A stretch of 64,000 nucleotides of DNA from Brevibacillus sp. DP1.3A (lineage in GTDB: Bacteria; Bacillota; Bacilli; Brevibacillales; Brevibacillaceae): positions 4,986,001 through 5,050,000 of the forward strand of contig NZ_CP085876.1 of NCBI RefSeq assembly GCF_013284245.2, in the 5' to 3' direction. How positions within the stretch are numbered: position 1 is the stretch's first letter; the number at the start of each line of letters is the position of its first letter. Shown piece after piece: positions 34,173-42,633 of the stretch. Position numbers and translations under genes: made by a program. The notes below the pieces were generated by a model, which was not told the DNA's origin, did no database searches, and saw only the letters and a list, made by a program, of their open reading frames with translations.

Positions 34173-35642
34173 CTATAGTTTGCTCACGATTGGGAAAGAA
34201 GGCTTAAACAGCTCTTTTTCGCCCAGCTGTTGATAGTCGCGCTCTACGTAGCCCAGACGCATTTTGTCAAAGTAACGCTGTCCCTTTGCTTTGATCTCTT
34301 CCAAATCAACTCCTGGCATGAGGCGGTCTTTCATTACGGTGCGTCCAGCGATGATGGAGAGCTTCACATCACGACCTGAGCCACACGTGATGATCGTACG
34401 GATTGGATCATCAACCGCACCCATGTGGAAACCGTCCAGATCGATGGCAATGATATCTGCTTTTGCCCCCGGCGCCAATCGTCCCAGATCATCTCTGCCA
34501 AGGAAACGTGCGCCGCCCAATGTTGCTGCGCGGTAAATATCCGCGTAGCTGGAATCCGCGACATCGCCTTCCACCAAACGAGACAGCATGCTGGCTGTGC
34601 GAATGTTTTGGATGAAGTCAGGCGGGAACGTATCGGTTCCAATCGCGATGTTGACGCCGCGACGTTTGTAACGGGCAAACGATTCGAGTGCCTCGCCATG
34701 GCGACCGACTACGAGCGGGCAGTGAATCACGGTCGTGCCTGTCTCTTGGAGGATCGCCAAATCGTCTCCCTCTCCGAATTTCGCTTTACTAAACCCTGGA
34801 ATGAAATGTGCGTGCGGAATTGCCGTTTTCTTTCCGAGGAAGCCGATCTCATTCAGGAACTGAATCGGTGATTTGTTGTGTCGACGATGGATTTCTGTAT
34901 ATTCATAGAGACCTTGTGCAGCATGAAGACGGATAGGACATCCGAGCTCTTCGCTGTAGCGCTTTGTGTTGATCAGGTTCTCTACAGACTGTGACTCGAT
35001 TCGCTCCGGCGCCAGCATTCCACGGATGAGTCCGTTGTGAGCCCCATCGAAATCTTTGACAAATTGTACGGCCCGCTCCAGACCTGCTTGTCCTTCCGCT
35101 TCGTTCCACAGTACTTCAATCTCTCCATTTGCCTTCACGACACGCATACCGGATTGATAGCTCGGCCCCATGTACATACGCAATCCCAAGCGTCCTGCAT
35201 GATCGGCTGCGGCTGCCAGCTCCTCATACGTTTCCGCCCAGCGCTTATAGAAAACGGATGTAATCGGCATCGCTGTCGTTACCCCATTTAGAATCAGTTG
35301 GCTGTAGGCGTAAAGGGATTTGAACGCCTCTTCCTCAGGGGGCATTACCTCATGGTAGCCTTTGCGGTAGTAGTCTTCAGACCAAAGCATGTTTTTGCTT
35401 CTCGCAGAAGCTTGCTCCAGATGTACGATGTCGTGATCAATATCACCCAACGCATTCAGGTCAATGAAGCCCGGGCTGACTACTGCATTGCCAGCATCGA
35501 TCACTTCATCTACCTCGCCATCAAAATGGTGCCCCACATACACAATGGTGTCATTCTCGTAAACGACTTCCCCATCCTTGATAATCACATGATCTTCGCC
35601 GTCAAAACCGATGACATATTTTGCGGTTATTTTCTTTTTCAT
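34173..35642 (-). CDS. Atypical amidohydrolase of the chlorohydrolase/SsnA type
   Basis: A 489-residue protein of the amidohydrolase superfamily (COG0402-like), different from the five CodA-like copies. The barrel Asp is clear (IAIGTDTFPPDF, about 348), as are RLHAAQG, AHFIPG and VIHCPLVVGRHG. However, the usual metal-binding HxH after PGFID is missing: the sequence reads PGFIDLNALGDIDHDIVHLE. It may use fewer metals, or be a subfamily with a substituted site. The start at 35642 (MKKKITAKY) follows GGAGG by six bases. Its promoter has the shared activator repeats, placing it in the same regulon as the binding proteins. Confidence 0.83.
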   Translation of the reverse strand: MKKKITAKYVIGFDGEDHVIIKDGEVVYENDTIVYVGHHFDGEVDEVIDAGNAVVSPGFIDLNALGDIDHDIVHLEQASARSKNMLWSEDYYRKGYHEVMPPEEEAFKSLYAYSQLILNGVTTAMPITSVFYKRWAETYEELAAAADHAGRLGLRMYMGPSYQSGMRVVKANGEIEVLWNEAEGQAGLERAVQFVKDFDGAHNGLIRGMLAPERIESQSVENLINTKRYSEELGCPIRLHAAQGLYEYTEIHRRHNKSPIQFLNEIGFLGKKTAIPHAHFIPGFSKAKFGEGDDLAILQETGTTVIHCPLVVGRHGEALESFARYKRRGVNIAIGTDTFPPDFIQNIRTASMLSRLVEGDVADSSYADIYRAATLGGARFLGRDDLGRLAPGAKADIIAIDLDGFHMGAVDDPIRTIITCGSGRDVKLSIIAGRTVMKDRLMPGVDLEEIKAKGQRYFDKMRLGYVERDYQQLGEKELFKPSFPIVSKL

Positions 35643-35699
35643 GATGATCCTCCCTACTCTTTCTCGTTCCGGCCTCTCCACTCCATTGTATCTTTCGTT

Positions 35700-35762
35700 A
35701 TTATAGGAAATATTCTGTAAAATTTGTTTCAAAACTTTTATATGTATTTGCACAATCTTTAC
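35700..35762 (-). promoter_or_regulatory. Activator-type promoter of the atypical amidohydrolase
   Basis: Repeats GTTTCAAAACTTTTAT (35726-35741) and TTTGCACAATCTTTAC (35747-35762), period 21 bp. The minus-strand TATAAT lies at 35705-35700, 20 bp from the nearer repeat. Confidence 0.78.
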
Positions 35763-35797
35763 TCCTTTTCGAAAACACACAAGATTCCACGCAATAC

Positions 35798-35860
35798 GTA
35801 AAGATCATGCAAAAACTAGTAAAAAAGATGAAAAAACTTATTCAAAATATTCACTACAAT
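35798..35860 (+). promoter_or_regulatory. Activator-type promoter of CodA-like copy 2
   Basis: The same motif in reverse orientation: GTAAAGATCATGCAAA (35798-35813) and GTAAAAAAGATGAAAA (35819-35834), period 21 bp. TACAAT at 35855-35860 is 20 bp further on. This is the mirror image of the neighbouring divergent promoter. Confidence 0.78.
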
Positions 35861-35925
35861 TAACATAGACAGCTAGACTGGACTCTCATCCACTAAATGC
35901 ACTACAGAGAAAGGGCTGATTTCTA

Positions 35926-37167
35926 GTGATGCAAGCTTTTTGGTTAACCAACGTTCGTCTTGATAAAGGATTTGAAACAGGAGAAGACGGCGTCTTTCAC
36001 ACACTCTCAGAAATCTGTCATCTAAAAATCGAAGACGGCAAAATCGCAGAGATCGTATCGGCGCACGAAACACTCGACACCACTTTACCGCAAGAAGATG
36101 CAAAAGGTTTATTGGCCCTCCCCTCTTTTGTTGAAAAGCATAATCATCTGGACAAAACGTATGCGGGCGCAACCTGGAAATCGTGCCTCCCTCCGAAAAA
36201 ACTGATTGATCGCTTGGAGTTCGAAGCAAAAGAAATGCCGCTGATGACTGGGACGACCAAGGAGCGCGCGCAAGCAATGCTCCAGTGGCATATCAAAGGC
36301 GGTGCCACACATGTCCGCACACACGTCAACATCGATCCATACATCGGGCTGAAAAACCTGGAGGGTGTGCGTGCAGCACTGGAAGAGTACAGCGATCGCC
36401 TGACGTATGAAATCGTCGCTTTCCCGCAGCAGGGGCTCCTGCGCACACAAGCAAGCTCCTTGATGAGACAAGCGATGAAGGAAGGCGCTACACTGGTTGG
36501 AGGCTTGGACCCGGCTGGGATTGATAATGAATTGGAAGGCTCCTTGCGTGAAATGATGGACATTGCAGTGGAAGCAGATGCGGATGTCGATATTCACCTG
36601 CATGATCCGGGGACACTCGGCTTTTATACGATCAAAAGACTGCTCGATCTGACCGAGGAAGCTGGCTGGCAAAACCGTATGGCGATCAGTCATGCCTTTG
36701 CGCTCGGAGATGTGTCGATAGAGGAAAGCTCGGACATGGCAGACCGATTGTCCCAGCTGGGAACGATGATCATGACGACCGTTCCGATTAATCGGGCAAT
36801 GCCACCTGTTCCGATGCTTCATGCCAAAGGCGTACAAGTCGCACTTGGTTATGATGGCTTCTACGATTCGTGGTCGCCATATGGTACAGGCGATATGCTG
36901 GATAAGTTAAACCGTCTGGTTGAGCGCTACCGTTGGGTCGATGAGAAATCATTGGTGCAATCCTTGTACTTCATCACCGGAGGAAAAACAACGCTCGATA
37001 AAGATGGCAACCGTGCATGGCCAAAGGTTGGCGACGCGGCAAGCATCGTGTTTGCAGAAAGCTCCTGCTCTGCGGAAGCGATTGCGAGAAAATCTCGTCG
37101 GGCTGCTGTTATGTTTAAAGGAAAGATTGTGCATGGTGCTTTGGAGAGATTGGAAGCGGGCAGATAA
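35926..37167 (+). CDS. CodA-like amidohydrolase (copy 2)
   Basis: A 413-residue cytosine-deaminase-like hydrolase. Metal ligands: HNHLDKT (about 69), DIHLHDPGTLGFY (about 211), MAISHAFALGD and the Asp of LGYDGFYDSWSPYGTGDML (about 307). It reads HLHD where CodA has its catalytic Glu. It is the only one of the five copies on the plus strand and is transcribed divergently from the atypical amidohydrolase. GTG at 35926 is ten bases from GGG; ATG at 35929 is the alternative. Regulated by the shared repeats. Substrate unknown. Confidence 0.87.
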   Translation: MMQAFWLTNVRLDKGFETGEDGVFHTLSEICHLKIEDGKIAEIVSAHETLDTTLPQEDAKGLLALPSFVEKHNHLDKTYAGATWKSCLPPKKLIDRLEFEAKEMPLMTGTTKERAQAMLQWHIKGGATHVRTHVNIDPYIGLKNLEGVRAALEEYSDRLTYEIVAFPQQGLLRTQASSLMRQAMKEGATLVGGLDPAGIDNELEGSLREMMDIAVEADADVDIHLHDPGTLGFYTIKRLLDLTEEAGWQNRMAISHAFALGDVSIEESSDMADRLSQLGTMIMTTVPINRAMPPVPMLHAKGVQVALGYDGFYDSWSPYGTGDMLDKLNRLVERYRWVDEKSLVQSLYFITGGKTTLDKDGNRAWPKVGDAASIVFAESSCSAEAIARKSRRAAVMFKGKIVHGALERLEAGR

Positions 37168-37175
37168 TAGATGGG

Positions 37176-37207
37176 AAGGCTTCGCCGATTTGGGCGAAGC
37201 CTCTTTA
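37176..37207 (+). terminator. Terminator of CodA-like copy 2
   Basis: GGCTTCGCC / GGGCGAAGCC stem followed by CTCTTTA; the T run is weak. May also serve the converging TerC-type gene. Confidence 0.7.
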
Positions 37208-37221
37208 TGCTTTATCGGATA

Positions 37222-37998
37222 TTAAGCTGCTGGATGATTGGAGAAAGATTCCTTCTCTTTAGATAAGAACCAACCCAGTACAGCGATCAAGAGAAGAACG
37301 GTCCAGAACGTTGCCTTCCACGCGACCGACTTTGGGAAATCTGCTGCCAAATAACCTAGCTCAGGGTGCGACAGTGTGTATACGGCCAACTTAACACCAA
37401 CCCAGCCGACGATCAAAAATGCGGCTGTCTCTATTCCAGGCTTTCGCTGTAGCAACCCTACAAAGTAAGAGGCGGCAAATCGCATTATGACTAACCCGAT
37501 GATTCCACCGGCAAGAATGACACCAAACTGCCCGCCATCCAATCCGCCTACTTTTGGTAATGACGTCTCCGGGAGTGTCACAGCGAAGGCAACAGCAGCG
37601 AGGATAGCATCAACTGCAAAGGCAAGGTCCGCTAATTCCACTTTCAGTACCGTCATCCATAATCCAGAGCCTTGCTTCTCGGCGCCAGTCTCCTTATTTT
37701 GATCTTTGCGCAATATAAATTTCTTCACGATATGGTGGATGGCTATAAACAGGAGGTAAGCTGCCCCGATTGCCTGTACTTGCCATACGTCCACAAGGTA
37801 GGAAATGATAAATAACGAACCGAAACGGAATAGAAAGGCTCCAGCAAGCCCATAAAATAAAGCTTTCTTCCGCTCTTTCTCCGGAAGATGCTTCACCATA
37901 ATTGCGATCACCAAAGCATTGTCTGCCGCCAAGATCCCTTCTAGGCCAATCAGGACAAGTAGCACCCATCCATACTCCACTATCATAGCCCAATCCAT
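37222..37998 (-). CDS. TerC/YceF-family integral membrane protein
   Basis: A 258-residue polytopic protein with seven or so membrane helices and the TerC acidic motifs in helices: GLEGILAADNALVIAIMVKHLP (about 18) and VELADLAFAVDAILAAVAF (about 122). Family members act in metal ion (for example manganese) export or in metalation of secreted enzymes. No manganese riboswitch-like structure was found upstream. It converges on CodA-like copy 2 and seems unrelated to it. Confidence 0.88.
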   Translation of the reverse strand: MDWAMIVEYGWVLLVLIGLEGILAADNALVIAIMVKHLPEKERKKALFYGLAGAFLFRFGSLFIISYLVDVWQVQAIGAAYLLFIAIHHIVKKFILRKDQNKETGAEKQGSGLWMTVLKVELADLAFAVDAILAAVAFAVTLPETSLPKVGGLDGGQFGVILAGGIIGLVIMRFAASYFVGLLQRKPGIETAAFLIVGWVGVKLAVYTLSHPELGYLAADFPKSVAWKATFWTVLLLIAVLGWFLSKEKESFSNHPAA

Positions 37999-38119
37999 TC
38001 CAGTCCCCCCTTATGTAAGTCCTATCCCTCTTTGTGGTAAATCCATCCTTTCTCTTTTTTTAGTATACTGTATTCTCGTTGTTTATAAGTATATAAACAT
38101 ATGTTTATGTTAATGGATT

Positions 38120-39499
38120 TTAAAACCAAGCCTTTTTTAAGAGCTTCACACCACGTTGGATTTCATCACTTGATAAATTACTGAAACCAAGCTTCATCAT
38201 TGGTTGATCGGTTTTGTTTTTAAGGAAGTAGAGTGAAGTCGGATAGACTTTAACTCCCTGAATGGCCGCTTGTTGAATGAGCCATTCTTCTGAACGCTCC
38301 ACGTGTACTTTGACTAATACGTACAATCCAGACTGCTCCCCAATGATAGAAATACGTTGTTTGAAATGCTTCCTCAATTCACAAACGAAGTGCTGCATTT
38401 TTCGTTTATAAACAAGACGCATCCGTTTAATATGGCGATTCCACTCCCCTTCTTCCATAAATTTCGCCATTGCGAATTGGCTAAGTAGTGAAGTGGTACT
38501 CTCGAAATGTGCGAATTGATTTTTATAACAGTTGATAAGTGGCTGTGGCAACACCATATAACTTAAACGAATTCCTGGCAGAAAGCACTTCGAGAAATTT
38601 CCGAGATAAATAACTCTCGTTGAATCGATGGAAGCGAGAGCCGGAAATGGTTGTTGGGTATAGCGATATTCACTATCATAATCGTCTTCGATAATATATC
38701 CTTGCCTATTTTTTGCCCAATGGATGAGTGTATGCCTTTGTTGAATGGGCATGCTTACCCCATATGGACTGTGATGGGACGGCGCCACATATATCAATCG
38801 TGATTTCATATGTTCCAAGTATGAAAAATCAGCACCTGTCTCATAAACGGGTAACGTTTCCAGTGTAAAACCGTTCAATTGAAAAGCATTTCTAGCGCCA
38901 TCATAACCAGGGTCCTCGACAATGATGCTAGGAAAATCATGTTTCAGGACAAGACCGAGATACACAAGCATTTGTTGGGTACTACTTCCGATAATGATGG
39001 CATCTGGTTCTGTTCTCACTCCACGAGATTGGAGTAAATATGCTGCGATTTGCTCACGTAGGCTCCATTCACCAAAAGGCTCCCCATACCGAAAGCTGTC
39101 CTTTGCCGTTAATACTTGATTCGAAATCCTCCGCCATGTTTTTAAAGGGAAATGCGCTTGATCGACGATGTCTGCGCGAAAATCAATGCGAACAGGTGGT
39201 ACCGGCTCTGTATGCTTGTGAGTAGAAGAGCTGCGGGCCTCTAGAAATAAAACGGGCTCTAACTCATTGACAAAATAACCCTTGCGGCCTTCTCCACGAA
39301 CATACCCTTCAGCAACAAGTTGTTCATACGCCATTAGTGTTGTATTACGGCTTACATGCAAGGAATCTGCAAGTTGACGAATGGAGGGCAATGGCTCATC
39401 CGCCTTAATGTCGCCTTGTTCAATAAATGATTTAAATTTCTCGTATATTTGTTTGTATTTAGGAGAGTTATCTTTGAATGTAAAAATGGTATTTTTCAT
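38120..39499 (-). CDS. MocR/PdxR-type regulator (GntR HTH + aminotransferase fold)
   Basis: A 459-residue regulator. The N-terminal GntR winged helix is PLPSIRQLADSLHVSRNTTLMAYEQLVAEGYV (about 38-70). The remaining part is a fold-type I aminotransferase domain, with IIEDDYDSEYRY, YLGNFSKCFLPGIRLSYMV (PLP lysine in NFSK) and an Arg near the C-terminus. Such proteins sense PLP or amino-acid adducts. The start at 39499 is preceded by AAGGGG. It is divergent from the PaiB/B3-4 pair, its likely target, with direct repeats in the shared region. Confidence 0.92.
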   Translation of the reverse strand: MKNTIFTFKDNSPKYKQIYEKFKSFIEQGDIKADEPLPSIRQLADSLHVSRNTTLMAYEQLVAEGYVRGEGRKGYFVNELEPVLFLEARSSSTHKHTEPVPPVRIDFRADIVDQAHFPLKTWRRISNQVLTAKDSFRYGEPFGEWSLREQIAAYLLQSRGVRTEPDAIIIGSSTQQMLVYLGLVLKHDFPSIIVEDPGYDGARNAFQLNGFTLETLPVYETGADFSYLEHMKSRLIYVAPSHHSPYGVSMPIQQRHTLIHWAKNRQGYIIEDDYDSEYRYTQQPFPALASIDSTRVIYLGNFSKCFLPGIRLSYMVLPQPLINCYKNQFAHFESTTSLLSQFAMAKFMEEGEWNRHIKRMRLVYKRKMQHFVCELRKHFKQRISIIGEQSGLYVLVKVHVERSEEWLIQQAAIQGVKVYPTSLYFLKNKTDQPMMKLGFSNLSSDEIQRGVKLLKKAWF

Positions 39500-39533
39500 T
39501 TGCACCCCTTCTGACATGTATATTTGTTTGTTA

Positions 39534-39562
39534 TTGTATCTTTTTTTATGTCAGTTTGTATC
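39534..39562. promoter_or_regulatory. Direct repeats between the MocR-type gene and paiB
   Basis: TTGTATC occurs twice (39534-39540 and 39556-39562), 22 bp apart, in the 102-bp divergent region. MocR proteins often bind direct repeats, so this is a candidate operator. Confidence 0.45.
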
Positions 39563-39601
39563 ATACTCTTGGTTCAAGAACAAGTTGAAAGGGTGGTTAC
39601 T

Positions 39602-40225
39602 GTGTACATTCCTAAGCAATATCGGATGAATCATGACGAGGCAGTTCAAATGATGAAGTCTAACCCGTTTGCCCTATTGATTACGGTTGATGAACATCGC
39701 CCGTTGGCTACGCATATTCCGTTGGAAATTCGTGAAGAGGAAGGGAAAATCTATGCGACTGGGCACATCGCATACGGAAACACGCAGAAGAAAACGTTGG
39801 ATAACAATAGAGAAGTTTTGCTTATTTTTCAAGGACCGCACGCTTACATTTCGTCAAGCTGGTATGAGAGTGAACAAGTTCCCACATGGGACTATCTCGC
39901 TGTACATGCGTATGGGACAGCACGTATCCTCACGAAGGATGAACTGAAATCGGCTTTGGATTCTATGCTTACACACTATGAATCTCACCGAGAAAATGGT
40001 CGGCTCTGGGAGACCTTCAATCCTGAGTTGCTTGAGAGAGAAATGAAAGGAATCGTTGGTTTTGAGATTGAAATCACCTCTATTCAAGGGGCAGCCAAAA
40101 TGAGCCAAAATCGCAACAACACCGATTATCAATCGATTGTGGCAGAGCTTGAAAAATCAAGTGATCAAGGGGAAATTCAGGTTGCTCAGTGGATGCGTGA
40201 GCAACGGAAAGAGTTATTTAAATGA
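39602..40225 (+). CDS. PaiB-like FMN-binding protein
   Basis: A 207-residue protein of the PaiB family (putative FMN-binding transcriptional regulator). It has YIPKQYRMNHDEAVQMMKSNPFALLIT at the start, then PLATHIPL, GPHAYISSSWYES and VPTWDYLAVHAYG. In Bacillus PaiB was linked to repression of protease and sporulation genes, though the split-barrel fold also suits a small flavoenzyme. The start is a GTG at 39602 with AAAGGGTGG upstream. It is followed 78 bp later by the B3/4 gene and divergent from the MocR-type regulator. Confidence 0.88.
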   Translation: MYIPKQYRMNHDEAVQMMKSNPFALLITVDEHRPLATHIPLEIREEEGKIYATGHIAYGNTQKKTLDNNREVLLIFQGPHAYISSSWYESEQVPTWDYLAVHAYGTARILTKDELKSALDSMLTHYESHRENGRLWETFNPELLEREMKGIVGFEIEITSIQGAAKMSQNRNNTDYQSIVAELEKSSDQGEIQVAQWMREQRKELFK

Positions 40226-40302
40226 TCAGCCTATAGAACGGCTTCCGAAATTCCAAAGGCCCCTCCAAAACATAATAAGTGAAATGAAACGGAGAGATAG
40301 TT

Positions 40303-41013
40303 ATGACTAGATTTATCATTGAAGATGATTTTTGGTCGTTATTTCCGCATGCAAAAATAGGCATCGTGATTTGCCAAGGAATTGATAATTCAATTAGGGA
40401 CGTTGAAAAATACGAGAAGCTGCTGCAGGAGGCAGAGAAAGAAGCGCATAAATTCTTACGTCTAGAGGAATTCAGTAGTAATCCTGTTATTTCCGTTTGG
40501 CGAGAAGCTTTTCAGAAATTCAAGACTAAGAAAGGGGCAAGGTGTTCCATTGAAGCTTTATTAAAAAGAGTGAAAAATGGCAATCCGATCGGAACAATAA
40601 ACCCGCTTGTTGACATCTATAATTCCATTTCATTGCGTTATGGGCTTCCGTGTGGTGGAGAAGATATCGATACTTTTGTAGGCGATATTCGGCTAACACA
40701 AGCAAACGGTAACGAACCGTTTATCCCATTGGGACAGGATGAAAATGCTTCGCCATATGAAGGGGAAATTGTTTATAAAGATGATGACGGTGCCATCTGC
40801 AGATGCTGGAATTGGCGTGAAGCTCAGCGGACGATGCTAACAGAAAATACGAAAAATGCATTCCTCTGTATTGAATTAATAGATGAAACAAGAATCGATG
40901 AATTCCATATGGCGCTAAAAGAATTGTCTGATTTAGTGCCACATCATCTTGGCGGTATGGTGAAGATGGAAGTGTTAGATATCAATCTTAAGGAAATGAC
41001 CATCTTTGGTTAA
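40303..41013 (+). CDS. B3/4-domain protein (Phe-tRNA synthetase editing-like)
   Basis: A 236-residue stand-alone B3/4 domain, related to the editing module of phenylalanyl-tRNA synthetase beta. Typical pieces are SVWREAFQKFKTKKGARCSIEALLKRV (about 66), NPLVDIYNSISLRYGLPCGGEDIDTF and DDGAICRCWNWREAQRTML. Free-standing versions are thought to deacylate mischarged tRNA or act on amino-acid-like substrates. Its neighbours (PaiB and a MocR-type regulator) suggest a role in amino-acid or amine metabolism. It lies downstream of paiB in the same direction and has its own terminator. Confidence 0.78.
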   Translation: MTRFIIEDDFWSLFPHAKIGIVICQGIDNSIRDVEKYEKLLQEAEKEAHKFLRLEEFSSNPVISVWREAFQKFKTKKGARCSIEALLKRVKNGNPIGTINPLVDIYNSISLRYGLPCGGEDIDTFVGDIRLTQANGNEPFIPLGQDENASPYEGEIVYKDDDGAICRCWNWREAQRTMLTENTKNAFLCIELIDETRIDEFHMALKELSDLVPHHLGGMVKMEVLDINLKEMTIFG

Positions 41014-41017
41014 ACAA

Positions 41018-41049
41018 ACGGCAGCCAAATGCACTGGCTGCCATTCTTT
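41018..41049 (+). terminator. Terminator of the paiB-B3/4 unit
   Basis: GGCAGCCA / TGGCTGCC stem followed by ATTCTTTG, just after the B3/4 stop. Confidence 0.75.
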
Positions 41050-41099
41050 GTGTTTATGAAACGATCGATGCCCGTTCGCTCAACAACCATATCCTGACT

Positions 41100-41474
41100 T
41101 TAGAACATTCCATTCTCATTGGGGGAATCATCCGGTATGGGCTGGCCTACATCCCACAATTCAATGATTTGGTCGTTATGAAAACGGAAGATATGGACTA
41201 CAGCTCCCCCAAGATCCTCTTGGTTTTGCTTCACATGGGAATGAACCGCAACGATCTCCCCCTCTTCGATGGCACGTTTCACTTCGAGAGTCTTATGAGG
41301 ATTCTTTGCGGCGTTCTCTTCCATTGCGAGCATAAGCGAATGAGCATCGCCACGGAAAAAGGGATTATGGTGGCGGAAATTCGGACCAGTGTGTCTTTGG
41401 TATGCTTCTCGCACATTCCCCGACGCTACCAGTTGCAAAAACGACACCGCATTCTCTTTGAGAGAAGTCTTCAT
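41100..41474 (-). CDS. SnoaL-like / NTF2-fold protein
   Basis: A 124-residue protein with the polyketide-cyclase-like cone fold signature: ENAVSFLQLVASGNVREAYQRHTGPNFRHHNPFFRGD, VAVHSHVKQ and IFRFHNDQIIELWDVGQPIP. Members are often annotated as putative SnoaL-like aldol condensation or detoxification enzymes. The function here is unknown. It stands alone between the B3/4 gene and the DUF92 gene. Confidence 0.8.
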   Translation of the reverse strand: MKTSLKENAVSFLQLVASGNVREAYQRHTGPNFRHHNPFFRGDAHSLMLAMEENAAKNPHKTLEVKRAIEEGEIVAVHSHVKQNQEDLGGAVVHIFRFHNDQIIELWDVGQPIPDDSPNENGMF

Positions 41475-41720
41475 ACCAAATCATCCTTTCTTTAATAAGA
41501 TACCCGTTCATACAACACGTCTATCTATGCCCAACTTTTTGCACTTTTTAACTCCCCTCGTACGTCCTCCTCGTCACTTGCTATGCTTTTAATCTTGCCA
41601 TTCGTATTTACTATTTCTTCTGTGTACCCAATTAACCTTTTTCCCACATCCGTTATTCAACCGCTCATCTTGCCTGCTGCGTTGAGGTATAATAGTTCAA
41701 AGAAAAGGGGGCGGAAAACT

Positions 41721-42548
41721 GTGGAGTGGTTAATCGGTCTGGCATGCAGCGTCGGAATTGCCGGAGCGGCTTATGCAAAACGGTCGCTGTCTGGTTCCGG
41801 CTTTTTGGCGGCAGTGATACTGGGCACCATGATGTACGCACTCGGAAGCCCTATCTGGTTCGGCTCCCTCATCGCTTTTTTTGTCTCGTCCACCTTATTG
41901 TCCAAGTGGAAAAAGCATAGAAAGCAAGAGGCCGAGCGCGGTTATGAGAAAACAGGGAGACGCGATGCTGGCCAGGTGCTCGCAAACGGCGGGCTCGGGC
42001 TCCTGTTATGTGTAGCAAATTGGGCGTGGCCGTATCCGCTATGGTGGTACGCGTTCCTCGGCGTGATGGCGGCGGTCACAGCCGATACATGGGCGACAGA
42101 AATCGGCGGCTTAAGCCGGAAGCCTCCGAGATCGATCAAGACGGGTCAGCGTGTTCCGCCCGGCACTTCTGGCGGTATTTCTGGCCTGGGCATGGGTGCT
42201 TCGCTGGCTGGTGGACTATTTATCGGCGTTGTAGCGTGGTTGCTGCTTGCAATTCCCGGGCAACCCGCGCCGGATGTGATCACACCTGCCCTTAGACTGG
42301 CAGCCTGGATCGGCATAGCAGGACTGGCGGGCATGATAGGGTCACTGGTTGATTCGTGGATCGGTGCGACATGGCAGCAAATGTACCGTTGCGGCGCTTG
42401 CGGTCGTGAAATCGAGCAGGCTCGTCACTGCGGCAAACCAGCCGTGCGAATCCGCGGCCGCACTGGTTGGAACAACGATGCCGTCAATGTCGTTGGCTCA
42501 CTTGCAGGTGGTGCTTTCGCCGTCTTATTGGCGCTGGCAATTGGCTAA
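41721..42548 (+). CDS. DUF92-family membrane protein
   Basis: A 275-residue polytopic protein of the DUF92 (TIGR00297/TMEM19-like) family. Conserved parts are KRSLSGSGFLAAVILGTMMY, GRRDAGQVLANGG, TADTWATEIGGLS and GISGLGMGASLAGG. A Cys-rich loop follows (MYRCGACGREIEQARHCGK), then GWNNDAVNVVGSLAGG at the end. The plant relative VTE6 is a phytyl-phosphate kinase, so a polyprenyl-phosphate kinase role is possible but unproven. I start at GTG 41721 after AGGGGGCGG because a TATAAT at 41688-41693 lies inside the longer open frame. Confidence 0.82.
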   Translation: MEWLIGLACSVGIAGAAYAKRSLSGSGFLAAVILGTMMYALGSPIWFGSLIAFFVSSTLLSKWKKHRKQEAERGYEKTGRRDAGQVLANGGLGLLLCVANWAWPYPLWWYAFLGVMAAVTADTWATEIGGLSRKPPRSIKTGQRVPPGTSGGISGLGMGASLAGGLFIGVVAWLLLAIPGQPAPDVITPALRLAAWIGIAGLAGMIGSLVDSWIGATWQQMYRCGACGREIEQARHCGKPAVRIRGRTGWNNDAVNVVGSLAGGAFAVLLALAIG

Positions 42549-42560
42549 TCGTTTGACATA

Positions 42561-42624
42561 TAAAGAAACGGAAAGACTTCGTATCACAAAAACGATACTG
42601 AGTTTTTCCGTTTCTTTATTTTGG
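42561..42624. terminator. Bidirectional terminator
   Basis: AAAGAAACGGAAA pairs with TTTCCGTTTCTTT across an inner TCGTATC / GATAC stem, between convergent genes. Confidence 0.85.
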
Positions 42625-42633
42625 GACACAAGT

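Noticed and set aside
37999-38119. Possible manganese riboswitch upstream of the TerC-type gene
   Set aside because: The region is short and AT-rich with no structured conserved element.
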